Source: Acidimicrobiia bacterium (GTDB lineage: Bacteria; Actinomycetota; Acidimicrobiia; Acidimicrobiales; Bin134). From it: a DNA stretch of 64,000 bases. The position numbers and the translations under genes are program-made. The stretch spans positions 1 to 64,000 of the forward strand of contig JAJEGM010000054.1 of assembly GCA_022819825.1 (NCBI GenBank), read 5' to 3'. Under the pieces are notes generated by a model. The model had not been told where the DNA came from and did no database searches. It saw nothing but the letters and a program-made list of their open reading frames with translations. Shown piece by piece: positions 49,668 through 59,060 of the stretch; position 1 is the first letter of the stretch, and the number at the start of each line of letters is the position of its first letter.

Positions 49668-51374
49668 TCACTCTCCGAGGCTGCGATAGGGAGCAGTCTG
49701 CTGGACGCAGGTGGGAATGTCGGGATCTCCGGGACATGGGAAGTTGAACACCAACTCGGTTACCACGTTGGGAGCCCCAAACTTGTTGGGGCCGAAGGTG
49801 GCGGGAAGCTGATGCTGGATGTCTACCGAGCCCAGGTTTTGGAAGGCTGTGTAGATGTCCTGGCGAGTGGGGTTGGGCCCGGCGTCGTAGATGGCCCGGG
49901 CCACCATGCGCATCTCGGTACACACAGTGGACGTCATGCCATAGGCGCTGTCGTAGCTCCCATAGATCTCCCGGGTGTGGCTGGCGCCGATGGCGCTGTT
50001 GGCCGCATAGGTCTCGTTGCACATGATGTTCAGCGGTGCGTTGAAGCTGAGCACCGGGTCGTCGGAGCGGAAGTTCCCGGTGGGGGCATCGTCGATGATG
50101 ATGGTGCCGTTGTACATCTCCGCGGCGGCGTCTCCGCCGAACTGAGCCACCTTGCCCGACACCAGGTCACCGGCCTGGCTGTTGAAGTCAGAGTTGTAGA
50201 ACTGCACGTCGCCGGGGGCGTAGCCCTGGTTGACCATCTCATTGATGAACTGGGGCAGGCTGAGCACGTTGAGGCCGGGGAAGACCACGTCGACGCCCTC
50301 TTCCAGCATCCGCTCCACCGCGATGTCGTTGCCCTCACGGCAGGTGGTGGCACCGCCGCAGCCGATCTGCTCGGCCACGGCAATGTCGTAGCCCGCGGCC
50401 TCTATGACATCGATGATCCCGGCTTGCACGGTCTCGGGTTGCCCGGGGGTGTCGGGCCAGATCACCGCGATGGTCTTGCCGTCCAAGGCGCCGGTGTCGA
50501 TGATCGCCTGGGTCATGTTGACCACCGAATCCTCGGCCACGGGGCTAAGCGAATACAGCAGGCCGTTGGCTTGCTCGTGGAACTCGCGGGGGTTGCCCTG
50601 GGTGGTGAGGAACAAGGTGTCGTGGTCGGCCGCGATGCACAAGATTGCGCTGCCCTGGAAGCCGGTGGTGTTGGTCACGATCACCGCGTTGTGATCCTCG
50701 GTGGCTTCGATACAGGCCTGGTTGCGCAGCGTGTCGATGTCCTCGCCGCCGCCGCCGAGCGCGGATACCTCCACAAGGCGGAGATCGATCTGGCGGCCCC
50801 AGATCCCGTTGCAGTCTTCGTTGATTGCCTTGGTGAATGCCTCGAACATGTCAATGGGGTCGCCTACCGGAACGGCGAAGCCGATGCCCTCCAGTTCCTC
50901 CAGCTTGGTGCGGAGGTGGACGATGGTGATGGAGTCTTCGGTGATGCCCACGTCGGTGGCCTGGGGCGGTGAATCCGGATCGGGCGTGGCCGTGCAGAAC
51001 ACGTCCAGCGACTGGAATGGGTGGGAGCGGTCGAAGGTCCTGTGGAAATCGATGAACAAGTCGCCCCGGGGCTCGTCGAAACCGATGTCCACCGGCTCTT
51101 CCGTTGCTGGTTCGGATGGCTCGCCTGAATCGTCGGATGGCTCAGAAGGCTCTTCTTCGTCGGTGGCCGGCGCCGCGGTGTCCTCTGCCGGGGCTGGCTC
51201 GTCTTCACCGTCGGTATCTGCTGGGGCATCCGGTTCGTCGGTGGCCGGAGCCGCGGTGTCGTCTGCGGGTGCTGGTTGTGCACCGCCGTCGTCATCGTCG
51301 TCGCCTCCGCATGCCGCGGCGATGAGTGTCAATGCCAGCAGTATCCCCAGGATCTTGAGCATCTTGTGAGACAC
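49668..51374 (-). CDS. Branched-chain amino acid-type ABC substrate-binding lipoprotein
   Basis: The 568-residue protein has a lipoprotein signal (lipobox IAAAC, C22), a very acidic Asp/Glu/Pro/Ala-rich linker (about 25-95) and a type 1 periplasmic-binding fold (PF13458) with SITIVHLRTKLEELEG, ALDGKTIAVIWPDTPGQPE and VVFPGLNVLSLPQFINEM. It should deliver ligands to the LivHMG-like fusion encoded across the divergent gap. GTG 51374 has GAGGGG five bases upstream. The ligand may be other than amino acids. Confidence 0.85.
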   Translation of the reverse strand: MSHKMLKILGILLALTLIAAACGGDDDDDGGAQPAPADDTAAPATDEPDAPADTDGEDEPAPAEDTAAPATDEEEPSEPSDDSGEPSEPATEEPVDIGFDEPRGDLFIDFHRTFDRSHPFQSLDVFCTATPDPDSPPQATDVGITEDSITIVHLRTKLEELEGIGFAVPVGDPIDMFEAFTKAINEDCNGIWGRQIDLRLVEVSALGGGGEDIDTLRNQACIEATEDHNAVIVTNTTGFQGSAILCIAADHDTLFLTTQGNPREFHEQANGLLYSLSPVAEDSVVNMTQAIIDTGALDGKTIAVIWPDTPGQPETVQAGIIDVIEAAGYDIAVAEQIGCGGATTCREGNDIAVERMLEEGVDVVFPGLNVLSLPQFINEMVNQGYAPGDVQFYNSDFNSQAGDLVSGKVAQFGGDAAAEMYNGTIIIDDAPTGNFRSDDPVLSFNAPLNIMCNETYAANSAIGASHTREIYGSYDSAYGMTSTVCTEMRMVARAIYDAGPNPTRQDIYTAFQNLGSVDIQHQLPATFGPNKFGAPNVVTELVFNFPCPGDPDIPTCVQQTAPYRSLGE

Positions 51375-51483
51375 GGTTACCCCTCTCCATCGTATGGCGA
51401 CGAACAGTAGCCGATGGTGATTGAGGGTGTATAGAGACCGATTGATGCGCTGCCCCGGTGCAATGGCCTAGTCTCGCGGCCCG

Positions 51484-53730
51484 ATGGGGGACCAAATGGA
51501 CGACTCGGTGGAACCGGACGTCGACGGCTCGCAACTGGACGATCCAGCCAATTTGGCCTCGGCGGTTTTCGAGGAGGAGTCCAAGCGCCTCGCCGAGCAG
51601 GCGGCCAAATCGGAAGTGGTGGTGCTTCCCGACGATCTGCTGCCCGGTGTGGGCGAAGCGCCCATGACGTTGCGGCAGGGAATCCAGGCTGGCGGGGCAA
51701 GCATGCTCGTGGTGCTCTTCTTGCTCAACGTGATCGACGAGTTCGACCGGGTGGCAATCGCCGTGCTCCTGCCCGATCTCCAAGACGCCTTCGGCGTGTC
51801 GGACACGGTGATTCTGGGCATCTCCTCGTTCGGCGGTGTGGCCCTGGTGCTGGGGGCGGTGCCGCTGGCCTGGCTGGCCGACCGGGTGAAACGCACCCTC
51901 ATCGTGCCAGTGGCCACTGCGGGGTGGGCGGTGAGTGTGTTTCTCACTGGTTTGGTGAGGAACCCATTCCAGTATTTCTGGACCCGGGTTCTCACCGGGG
52001 CGGGCCAGGCCAACCGCTTGCCGGTGCACTCATCGCTGCTCACCGATACCTATCCCATACCGGCTCGGGCTCGGATTTTTGCCTTCGAGGGCATGGGTCG
52101 GCCCATTGGCCTGCTGATCGGGCCGGTGCTGGCCGGCGCCATCGCCTCGATAGCCGGTGGGGATGACGGGTGGCGCTGGGCGTTCTACATCTTCGCCATC
52201 CCGCCGATTGTCCTGGCGCTGGTGTCTCTGATTTTGAAGGAACCCCCTCGAGCGGGCAACGAGCAGCAGGCCATCTTGGGCGAGCAGTACGAGATGCCCC
52301 CCATCGGGTCGGATCTTCCGGTTTCCATGTCCACGGCCTTCGCCCGACTCAAGAAGGTCAAGACCTTCTACTTCCTGGCTGTGGGGGTGGGAACCCTCGG
52401 CTTCGCGCTGGTCACGCTGCCCAGCCAGCTCAACCTGATGCTGGAAGACGAATACGGCTACGAGGCCTTCCAGCGGGGCTGGGTGACGTCGCTGGTGTGG
52501 CTGGCCAGCCTGGTGGCCATCCCCATCTCGGGCTTCAAGTTCGACGGTATGTTCCGGGAGGATCCGGCCAAGATGGTGCGTACCGCGGGCACGCTCATCA
52601 TTATGTCGGGCGTGCTGGTGCTCATCGCCATGCGATTCCACCAGCCCGCCATCATGATCTTCGGCATCAGCCTGGCCAACGCCTGCACATCGGCCTCCTT
52701 CGTGGCCGCCGCCCCCACCATTGGTGCGGTAGCCCCTTACCGGATGAGGGCCCAGGCGTTCGCGCTGTTGCCGGTGTTCATTTTCTTGATGGGCGGGTTC
52801 ATGGGAAGCATCATCGCCGGTTCCATCAGCGACGCCCACGGAGAGCGCCTGGCCATCAGCATCGTGGCCCCGCCGGCTTCGATAATCGGCGGTCTGCTGG
52901 TGGCTTACGGCTCCCGCTACATCAAACGCGACATCTCGCTGGCGGTGAGCGAGCTGGTTGAAGAGCAAGAGGAGATGCGCCGCATGTCGGAGCATCCCGA
53001 TGACATCCCGGTGCTCCAGGTTCGGGGACTGGACTACAGCTACGGCCCGGTGCAGGTGCTGTTCGACTGCGGGCTGGAGGTGCGCCGCGGCGAGACGCTG
53101 GCCCTGCTGGGCACCAACGGCGCGGGCAAGTCCACCCTGTTGCGGGCGGTCAGCGGTTTGGGGGTACCTGATCGGGGGGCCATCCGTCTCAACGGGCGCA
53201 CCATCACCTACGCCGATGCTGAGCTGCGCTTCAAGCAGGGCATTGTGCAGGTGCGGGGAGGCGCCGGAGTGTTTCCCGGCCTGACGGTGGAGGAGAACCT
53301 CCTGGCCACCATGCTCAGCACGAAAGAGGAGAAGGCCGAGATCTACCGGCGAGTCGAGCGGGTGTACGACGTATTTGGCGCGCTGCGGGAGAAGCGCAAT
53401 CAAGCCGCGGGAGACCTCTCCGGTGGCCAGCAGCAGATGCTGGCCTTCGGGATGGGCTTGATGCACGAACCCGAGGTGCTGCTCATCGACGAACTCTCGC
53501 TGGGCCTGGCCCCGGTGGTGGTGCAGGAGCTGTTGGAGGTTGTGGAACAACTGAAGGAGACCGGGCTCACCATGATCATCGTGGAGCAGTCGCTGAACGT
53601 GGCCCTGAGCGTGGCCGAGCGGGCGGTCTTCATGGAGAAGGGCCGGGTGCGCTTCGAGGGCCCGGCCCAGGAGCTGGCTGAGCGAGACGACCTGGTGCGG
53701 GCGGTGTTCCTCGGTGCCGAGGGTGGTTGA
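51484..53730 (+). CDS. Fusion: MFS transporter plus LivF-type ABC ATPase
   Basis: A single 748-residue chain. Residues about 60-475 are a 12-helix MFS domain (DEFDRVAIAVLLPDLQDAFGVSD, LAWLADRVKR, GRPIGLLIGPVLAG). Residues about 500-740 are a LivF-type ATPase with Walker A GTNGAGKST near 545, signature LSGGQQQML near 645, Walker B VLLIDELSLGLAP and H-loop IIVEQS. No stop or frameshift separates them. LivF normally pairs with LivG, LivH and LivM, which follow fused in the next gene. The presence of an MFS domain in the same chain is unusual. Confidence 0.93.
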   Translation: MGDQMDDSVEPDVDGSQLDDPANLASAVFEEESKRLAEQAAKSEVVVLPDDLLPGVGEAPMTLRQGIQAGGASMLVVLFLLNVIDEFDRVAIAVLLPDLQDAFGVSDTVILGISSFGGVALVLGAVPLAWLADRVKRTLIVPVATAGWAVSVFLTGLVRNPFQYFWTRVLTGAGQANRLPVHSSLLTDTYPIPARARIFAFEGMGRPIGLLIGPVLAGAIASIAGGDDGWRWAFYIFAIPPIVLALVSLILKEPPRAGNEQQAILGEQYEMPPIGSDLPVSMSTAFARLKKVKTFYFLAVGVGTLGFALVTLPSQLNLMLEDEYGYEAFQRGWVTSLVWLASLVAIPISGFKFDGMFREDPAKMVRTAGTLIIMSGVLVLIAMRFHQPAIMIFGISLANACTSASFVAAAPTIGAVAPYRMRAQAFALLPVFIFLMGGFMGSIIAGSISDAHGERLAISIVAPPASIIGGLLVAYGSRYIKRDISLAVSELVEEQEEMRRMSEHPDDIPVLQVRGLDYSYGPVQVLFDCGLEVRRGETLALLGTNGAGKSTLLRAVSGLGVPDRGAIRLNGRTITYADAELRFKQGIVQVRGGAGVFPGLTVEENLLATMLSTKEEKAEIYRRVERVYDVFGALREKRNQAAGDLSGGQQQMLAFGMGLMHEPEVLLIDELSLGLAPVVVQELLEVVEQLKETGLTMIIVEQSLNVALSVAERAVFMEKGRVRFEGPAQELAERDDLVRAVFLGAEGG

Positions 53731-53774
53731 GCGGTGAGGCGAGCTGACGCAGGCCGAGACCGGATGGCCGTGCT

Positions 53775-56633
53775 GTGATCGACATCGGATGGGAGATCTC
53801 CCAACAGGACTTGTTCTCGGGCAGCGTGCAGGGTCTCATAGTGGCCGCGCTGGCCGCGGGGTTCGTGCTCATCTACCGGTCTACCGGGGTGCTCAACTTT
53901 GCCCACGCCGAAATCGGCAGCTTCGGCGTGGCCCTGATGGCCATGCTCACGTTCCGCTACGACGTGCCCTACTGGCTGGCCTTCTTCTTATCGGTTGGGG
54001 CCGCGGCTGGCTTTGCCATGGTCACCGAGCTGGTGGTGGTACGGCGGCTCTTCAACTCGCCGCGCCTGGTTTTGTTCATCGCCACGCTGGGAGTGGCCCA
54101 GCTGGCCATTTTCGCGGCCATCCAGCTTCCCGACGTATCCCGGCCGGGGCCGTTTCCCTTGCCCCCGAAGCTCACTGCTCAAGAGTTTCGTTGGGAGGTC
54201 ACCGACCACCTCCGCATCGGCGGGCGCGAGCTCATCGTGGTGATCATGGTGCCGCTGGCTATCGCCATACTGGCGTTGTTCTTGGGCCGAACCCGATTCG
54301 GGTTGGCCATCAGAGCCTCAGCGGAAAACTCCGACACCGGGAGGCTGTTCGGAATCAGCGTGCGACGGGTGTCCACCATGGTGTGGACCATCGGCGGGGC
54401 GCTGGCCGGCGTCACGCTCATCTTGCTGGCGCCATTCCGGGTCAGCGCGGCCGACGCGGGCACCGCCAGCCTCGGGCCGGGCTTGCTTCTTCGCGTGCTG
54501 CTGGTGGCGCTGATCGCCCGGATGCGATCGCTGTGGGTCACGCTGATCGCCGGAATCTGTCTGGGCATCTTCCAGCGGCTGTTCCAGGGCAACGTCGACC
54601 GGGAGATCCGCGAGGCGGTGGATGTGATCTTCTTCATCGCCATCCTGGTGATCACGGTGATGTTCGCCCGCCGAGCCACCGAGGACGAGGGGGAATGGTC
54701 GCTGTCGCCCAAGGTTAAGGCCATCCCCGAGCGGCTCCGAGGCCTGTGGTACATACGCAACCTGTCGAGGTTCGGATTCGTCGCCTTGTTCGGTGCCCTG
54801 GTGCTGCTCGGGCTGTTCCTCACCAAGAACTCCAACCTCTACACCTGGACCCGCATCCTGGGCTTCGCTTTGATTGCTTTGTCGGTATCGATGCTCACCG
54901 GCTGGGCCGGGCAGCTCTCGCTGGGCCAATTCGCCTTCGCCGGAGTGGGTGGACTCACGGTGGTGGCGTTGACCGAGAACGGCGACATCCCCATTCCGTT
55001 CGACTGGTGGGATTGGTCGTTCGACCTTCCGTGGGGGGTGGCGATGGTGATCGCGGTGGCCGCGGGAATGGTCACGGCCTTCATCATCGGCGTGCCCGCG
55101 TTGCGGGTGAAAGGGCTCATGCTGGCGGTGACTACGCTGGCGTTCGCCATCGCCGCCATGTCGTGGATCTTCGCGCAGGACGTGTTCACTCAGGGAGCCA
55201 CCAACACGCCCAAAGTCATCCCTCCGGTGTGGGGCCCGTTCGACTTCACCGCCTCCCGGAAGTCGTACTTCTTCATGGTGCTTGCATTGCTGGCTCTCGC
55301 GGTGTGGATGGTGGCCCACCTGCGCAAAACCGGAATCGGTCGAATGATGATCGCGGTGCGCGACAACGAGGACATGGCCGCGGCCTCCACCGTGTCGGGC
55401 AGCCGGATCAAGCTCATCTCGTTCACCCTGGCCGGGGGGCTGGCCGCACTGGGGGGTGGGCTGATCATCACCGGCGAGCCCACCATCAACCCCCAAGTCC
55501 TGTTCAACTCCAATGAGTCGATCAATGTGATCGCCATCGCCATCATTGGCGGGCTGGGGTCGATTGCCGGACCCTTGCTGGGCGTGTTGTGGGTGAAGGG
55601 CATTCCCGCCATCTTTGGGGCCAGCGACGAGGTGCGGCTGCTCACATCCGGTGTGGGCCTTCTGTTGCTGTTGATGTACTTCCCCGGCGGGATCATGCAG
55701 CTTCTCTACAAGCTGCGCGACTTCTTGTTGGGGATGGCCGATGAGCGCATGGCGGCCCGGGACATTCCCGAACCGGTACCGGCGCTGGACAAGCCGGTGC
55801 CCATCACCAGCGAGCGCGTTGCGGAGGTTGAAGAGGGGCATCCCTGGCTGGCGGTCCGGGATGTGCACGTGCACTTCGGCGGGAAGGTGGCGGTGGACGA
55901 AGTGTCCATCGAAGTTCACCAGGGCGAGCTGGTCGGCCTGATCGGCTCCAATGGGGCGGGCAAGTCCACCCTCATGAACGCCATCAGCGGCTTCGTCCCG
56001 TTTAGGGGCGGAGTGGAAGTGCTGGGAAGAGACATCTCGCGGCTTCCGTCCTACCGACGCCATCGGGGCGGATTAGGGCGGGGATTCCAGCACGCCAAGA
56101 TCTACCCGGATCTCACCGTAAGAGAAGCGTTGATGGTGGCGATGGAGGCCCGTGACCGTTCGTTGCTGGTCCCGTCGCTGCTGGGAGTGCCGCCTTCGCC
56201 GGGCCAAGAGCGGCGCAAGCGGGCCGATGTCGACAGCCTCATGGACTTTGTGGGGCTGGGGCGATACGCCGACCACTTCATCTCCAACCTGTCCACCGGA
56301 ACTCGCCGCATAGTGGAGTTGGCCAGCCTGCTGGCAGTGGACGCCAAGGTGCTGCTGCTGGACGAGCCCACCGGGGGGGTGGCCCAGCGGGAGAGCGAGG
56401 CGTTCGGTCCGCTCATCCGGCGCATTCAGGCCGAGCTGGGTGCCGCGGTAGTGGTGATCGAGCACGACATGCCGCTGGTCATGAGCATCAGCGACCGGGT
56501 CTACTGCTTGGAGGCAGGGCAAGTTATCTCCGAGGGGTCGCCTGAGGAGGTGCGGAACGATCCGCTGGTGATTGCTTCTTATCTGGGGACTGATGTGCGG
56601 GCTATTGAGCGGTCTGGGGAGCGTACGACCTAG
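53775..56633 (+). CDS. Fusion: LivH-LivM-LivG branched-chain amino acid-type ABC transporter
   Basis: A 952-residue chain joins both permeases and one ATPase. LivH-like residues about 1-300 (FVLIYRSTGVLNFAHAEIGSFG), LivM-like residues about 330-650 (GWAGQLSLGQFAFAGVGG, NEDMAAASTVSGSRIKLISFTLAGGLAALGG region), LivG-like residues about 690-945 with Walker A GSNGAGKST near 725, signature LSTGTRRIVELA, Walker B VLLLDEPTGGVA and VVIEHDM. The signature LSTGTRR differs slightly from the usual LSxGQ. Together with the MFS-LivF fusion and the binding protein it makes a full system. 44 bases separate it from the MFS-LivF gene. Confidence 0.93.
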   Translation: MIDIGWEISQQDLFSGSVQGLIVAALAAGFVLIYRSTGVLNFAHAEIGSFGVALMAMLTFRYDVPYWLAFFLSVGAAAGFAMVTELVVVRRLFNSPRLVLFIATLGVAQLAIFAAIQLPDVSRPGPFPLPPKLTAQEFRWEVTDHLRIGGRELIVVIMVPLAIAILALFLGRTRFGLAIRASAENSDTGRLFGISVRRVSTMVWTIGGALAGVTLILLAPFRVSAADAGTASLGPGLLLRVLLVALIARMRSLWVTLIAGICLGIFQRLFQGNVDREIREAVDVIFFIAILVITVMFARRATEDEGEWSLSPKVKAIPERLRGLWYIRNLSRFGFVALFGALVLLGLFLTKNSNLYTWTRILGFALIALSVSMLTGWAGQLSLGQFAFAGVGGLTVVALTENGDIPIPFDWWDWSFDLPWGVAMVIAVAAGMVTAFIIGVPALRVKGLMLAVTTLAFAIAAMSWIFAQDVFTQGATNTPKVIPPVWGPFDFTASRKSYFFMVLALLALAVWMVAHLRKTGIGRMMIAVRDNEDMAAASTVSGSRIKLISFTLAGGLAALGGGLIITGEPTINPQVLFNSNESINVIAIAIIGGLGSIAGPLLGVLWVKGIPAIFGASDEVRLLTSGVGLLLLLMYFPGGIMQLLYKLRDFLLGMADERMAARDIPEPVPALDKPVPITSERVAEVEEGHPWLAVRDVHVHFGGKVAVDEVSIEVHQGELVGLIGSNGAGKSTLMNAISGFVPFRGGVEVLGRDISRLPSYRRHRGGLGRGFQHAKIYPDLTVREALMVAMEARDRSLLVPSLLGVPPSPGQERRKRADVDSLMDFVGLGRYADHFISNLSTGTRRIVELASLLAVDAKVLLLDEPTGGVAQRESEAFGPLIRRIQAELGAAVVVIEHDMPLVMSISDRVYCLEAGQVISEGSPEEVRNDPLVIASYLGTDVRAIERSGERTT

Positions 56634-57661
56634 ATCCTCCGAAGAGCGGGGTTGGAGACTGCTGGGGGGATGTAGAAGGCGTCGTCGGGGTTTAGGTCGG
56701 TTCCGGGAGGGACCAGTTCGTCGATCCGGTCTAGGACATCGTTTGACAGGCGCAGGTCGGGGTCTTCTAGGGCGGCGTCTAGTTGCTGGGGGGTGCGGGG
56801 GCCGATGATGGTGGAGGTGACCGCGGGGTGGGCCAGGGTGAAGGCGTAGGCCAAAGTGGCCATTGAACAACCCACCTCGGCGGAAAGGGCGTCGAGTTCC
56901 TCCACGAGGTCGAGCTTGTGGGCCACCACGGGGTTTTCTCGGTCCCAGCGTTTGGCGCTGACCAGGTTGCGGGTAGCCCGGGAGTTTTCCGGCCACTCGG
57001 CGTCTTTGCGGTACTTGCCGGTGAGCCAGCCGCCGTTGAGTGGGCTCCACACGATCACGCCCATGTCGTAGGCCAGGCAAGTGGGCAACACGGCCCGCTC
57101 GATCTCCCGGGTGAAAATGGAGTACGGGGGTTGCTCGCAGCGGACTCGCTCCAGGCCGCGGCGCTCGGCCGCCCATTGGCCCTCCACAATGAGCTCGCCC
57201 GGGAAGGTGGAGGTGCCGATCATGCGGATCTTGCCCGCCCGCACCAGATCGGTGAGCGCGGCCAGGGTGTCGCCAAAGTCGGTGCGGGGGTCGGGGCGGT
57301 GCATCTGGTACAGGTCGATGTATTCGGTGTCCAGGCGGCGCAGGCTGTCTTCCACCGCCTGGGTCACCCAGCGGCGGGAGCCGCCCTGCATGTTGATGTC
57401 GTCGCCCATCGGGCCGTAGAACTTGGTGGCCAGCACCACGTTGTCGCGCCGCCCCTTGATGGCCCGTCCGACGATCTCCTCGGAGATGCCCATGCTGTAG
57501 CGGTCGGCGGTGTCGATGAAGTTGATCCCGGCGTCGAGGGCCTTGTGGGTCATGGCCGCGCACTCGGCCTCGTCGTTGTTGCCCGCGGGTCCGTACATCA
57601 TGGCCCCCAGGCACAGCACACTTACCTGGACTCCGGATCCTCCCAGCGTGCGGTATTCCAT
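56630..57661 (-). CDS. Aldo/keto reductase
   Basis: The 343-residue enzyme has the AKR landmarks: EYRTLGGSGVQVSVLCLGAMMYG, INFIDTADRYSMGISEE (Asp/Tyr), VVLATKFYGPMGDD (Lys) and IDLYQMHRPDPRTDF (His), and TSTIIGPRTPQQL. Start ATG 57661 is preceded by AAAGGAA. Its stop overlaps that of the LivHMG gene through CTAG. It belongs to the YajO/Gpr-like group. Substrate unknown. Confidence 0.92.
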   Translation of the reverse strand: MEYRTLGGSGVQVSVLCLGAMMYGPAGNNDEAECAAMTHKALDAGINFIDTADRYSMGISEEIVGRAIKGRRDNVVLATKFYGPMGDDINMQGGSRRWVTQAVEDSLRRLDTEYIDLYQMHRPDPRTDFGDTLAALTDLVRAGKIRMIGTSTFPGELIVEGQWAAERRGLERVRCEQPPYSIFTREIERAVLPTCLAYDMGVIVWSPLNGGWLTGKYRKDAEWPENSRATRNLVSAKRWDRENPVVAHKLDLVEELDALSAEVGCSMATLAYAFTLAHPAVTSTIIGPRTPQQLDAALEDPDLRLSNDVLDRIDELVPPGTDLNPDDAFYIPPAVSNPALRRI

Positions 57662-57695
57662 GGGGATTCCTTTCGAGTGACTCGACGAACTGGAG

Positions 57696-58394
57696 CTACT
57701 GGCCGGTGGCCTGGGCAATCACCGCGGCCACGGCCTCAGGCTGGGCCAGCATGGGGGAGTGGCTACCCTCCATCACCACGGAGCTGCCGACCAGGCCCGC
57801 GCATGTCCGCTGGAACTCGGCGGTCAGAGTGCGGTCGTCGGCGCACACGATGTAGGTGGACTCCACATCCCGCCAGGCTGCCCGAGCGAAGCTGTACGGC
57901 GCTTGGCCCAGCGGCTGGGGGCGGAGCTGGGACTCGGCCCAGGCAACATCCTCAGGAGTGCAGTCGTGGTAGAAGAGGTCGCCTGCGGCGCCGGGCTTCA
58001 CCGAGCTATAGCCGTCTTCGCCATGCTCAAGGGCGGGGAAGAAGTTCTCGGCGATCACTGCTTCGGCCACATCGGGGGGATTCGCTTCGCCACTCTTGTC
58101 GCCGGGCAGGATCGCGGCCAGATACACCAAGTGGTCCACGGTGGCCGGGTCGAGCCCGGATATGGACAGGCCGCCAAGCGAATGGCCCACAGCCACCACC
58201 GGCCCTTCACCACCCAAATGCTCCCTCATGCCCTTCACGTCGGCTTGGAATGCAACGATGTCTTCTGCGGTGGTCGGACGGCAAAGATCGGAGGCATGGG
58301 CAGCGAAGCCCATGTCCTTCAAGCACTCCTGCACCCGCTCCCAACACCACGGTCCGTGAAACGCCCCATGGGCCAAAACAACTCCTGCGGTCAT
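57696..58394 (-). CDS. Alpha/beta-hydrolase
   Basis: The 232-residue protein has the early HGAFHGPWCWE oxyanion motif and nucleophile elbow GHSLGG. It resembles salicylate/methyl-ester esterases and hydroxynitrile-lyase-like hydrolases (HGxxHGxWCW). The late histidine is in EGSHSPMLAQPE. Soluble enzyme. It is upstream of the aldo/keto reductase gene on the same strand with 34 bases between, and divergent from the SnoaL-like gene. Confidence 0.88.
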   Translation of the reverse strand: MTAGVVLAHGAFHGPWCWERVQECLKDMGFAAHASDLCRPTTAEDIVAFQADVKGMREHLGGEGPVVAVGHSLGGLSISGLDPATVDHLVYLAAILPGDKSGEANPPDVAEAVIAENFFPALEHGEDGYSSVKPGAAGDLFYHDCTPEDVAWAESQLRPQPLGQAPYSFARAAWRDVESTYIVCADDRTLTAEFQRTCAGLVGSSVVMEGSHSPMLAQPEAVAAVIAQATGQ

Positions 58395-58416
58395 GGGGCC
58401 GCACTTTAGCGGCCGC

Positions 58417-58422
58417 TAAGTT
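58417..58422 (+). promoter_or_regulatory. -10-like hexamer TAAGTT for the SnoaL-like gene
   Basis: TAAGTT ends seven bases before the ATG at 58429. On the other strand TAAAGT (58408-58403) stands nine bases before the divergent hydrolase ATG at 58394, so both mRNAs would have almost no leader. Confidence 0.4.
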
Positions 58423-58428
58423 GCCGCC

Positions 58429-59058
58429 ATGGAGTCCACCGAATCGCTGGAGGAGCGACTGGAGCGGCTGGAGTCCATCGAGGAGATCCGGGGGTTGGCT
58501 GCCCGCTACTGCCTGGCGCTGGACATGAGGGCAACCGACGCCTGGGTCAGCCTTTTCCCCGTTGATGTGCGGGTGGGCCGGGGGCGCTCCGGTCGGGTAG
58601 CGCTAGCCGAGTGGTTCCGCGAGACGATGGGTGGCCAGTTCACCGGAACGGCTCATGTGACCGGCAACCACATCATCGAGTTCGACGAGCCCGATCGGGC
58701 CCGAGGGGTGGTGTACTCCCGCAACGAGCACGAGACCGGCGACGAGTGGGTGATCATGACCATGATGTACTGGGACGACTACAAGCGCATCGACGGTCGC
58801 TGGTACTTCCGGCGGCGCTTGCCCCTGTACTGGTACGCCACCGATCTGAACGCACCGCCGATCGGGGACAACAAGATGCGCTGGCCCGACGAGGAGCCCT
58901 ACGAGGGGGCGTGGCACGAGTTCTGGCCCACCTATCGGGAGTTCTGGGAGACCCGCCTGGCCGAACCCACCGATGTGGTCGAACCCGCGCCGGTGGGGGA
59001 ATTCCTGACCTGGCTGCGGGGCAATGCCGAAGAGCTCCCCAGCGTGCGAGTGCGCTGA
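58429..59058 (+). CDS. SnoaL-like / NTF2-fold protein
   Basis: The 209-residue protein starts with a coiled N-terminal helix (SLEERLERLESIEEIRGLAARYCLALD) and the NTF2-like core (TGTAHVTGNHIIEFDEPDRARG, WVIMTMMYWDDYKRIDGRWYFRRRL). It is similar in fold to the SnoaL-like gene at 6171 but not in close sequence. Such proteins are often accessory dehydratases or hydroxylase-like subunits in catabolic clusters. It is followed two bases later by an oxidoreductase gene. Confidence 0.82.
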   Translation: MESTESLEERLERLESIEEIRGLAARYCLALDMRATDAWVSLFPVDVRVGRGRSGRVALAEWFRETMGGQFTGTAHVTGNHIIEFDEPDRARGVVYSRNEHETGDEWVIMTMMYWDDYKRIDGRWYFRRRLPLYWYATDLNAPPIGDNKMRWPDEEPYEGAWHEFWPTYREFWETRLAEPTDVVEPAPVGEFLTWLRGNAEELPSVRVR

Positions 59059-59060
59059 CC

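Noticed and set aside
52030-53550. A 506-codon open frame on the minus strand opposite the MFS-LivF gene.
   Set aside because: Same reason: low-complexity, His-rich antisense translation opposite a well-supported gene.
54318-56063. A 581-codon open frame on the minus strand opposite LivHMG.
   Set aside because: It is the complement of a gene with clear motifs. High GC content removes stops from antisense frames. The translation is His/Arg/Pro/Gln-rich and like no protein family.
56073-57614. A 513-codon open frame on the minus strand over the 3' part of LivHMG and the aldo/keto reductase.
   Set aside because: It overlaps the reductase in another frame of the same strand and the LivG domain on the other. 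Composition is Arg/Pro/His-rich without motifs.
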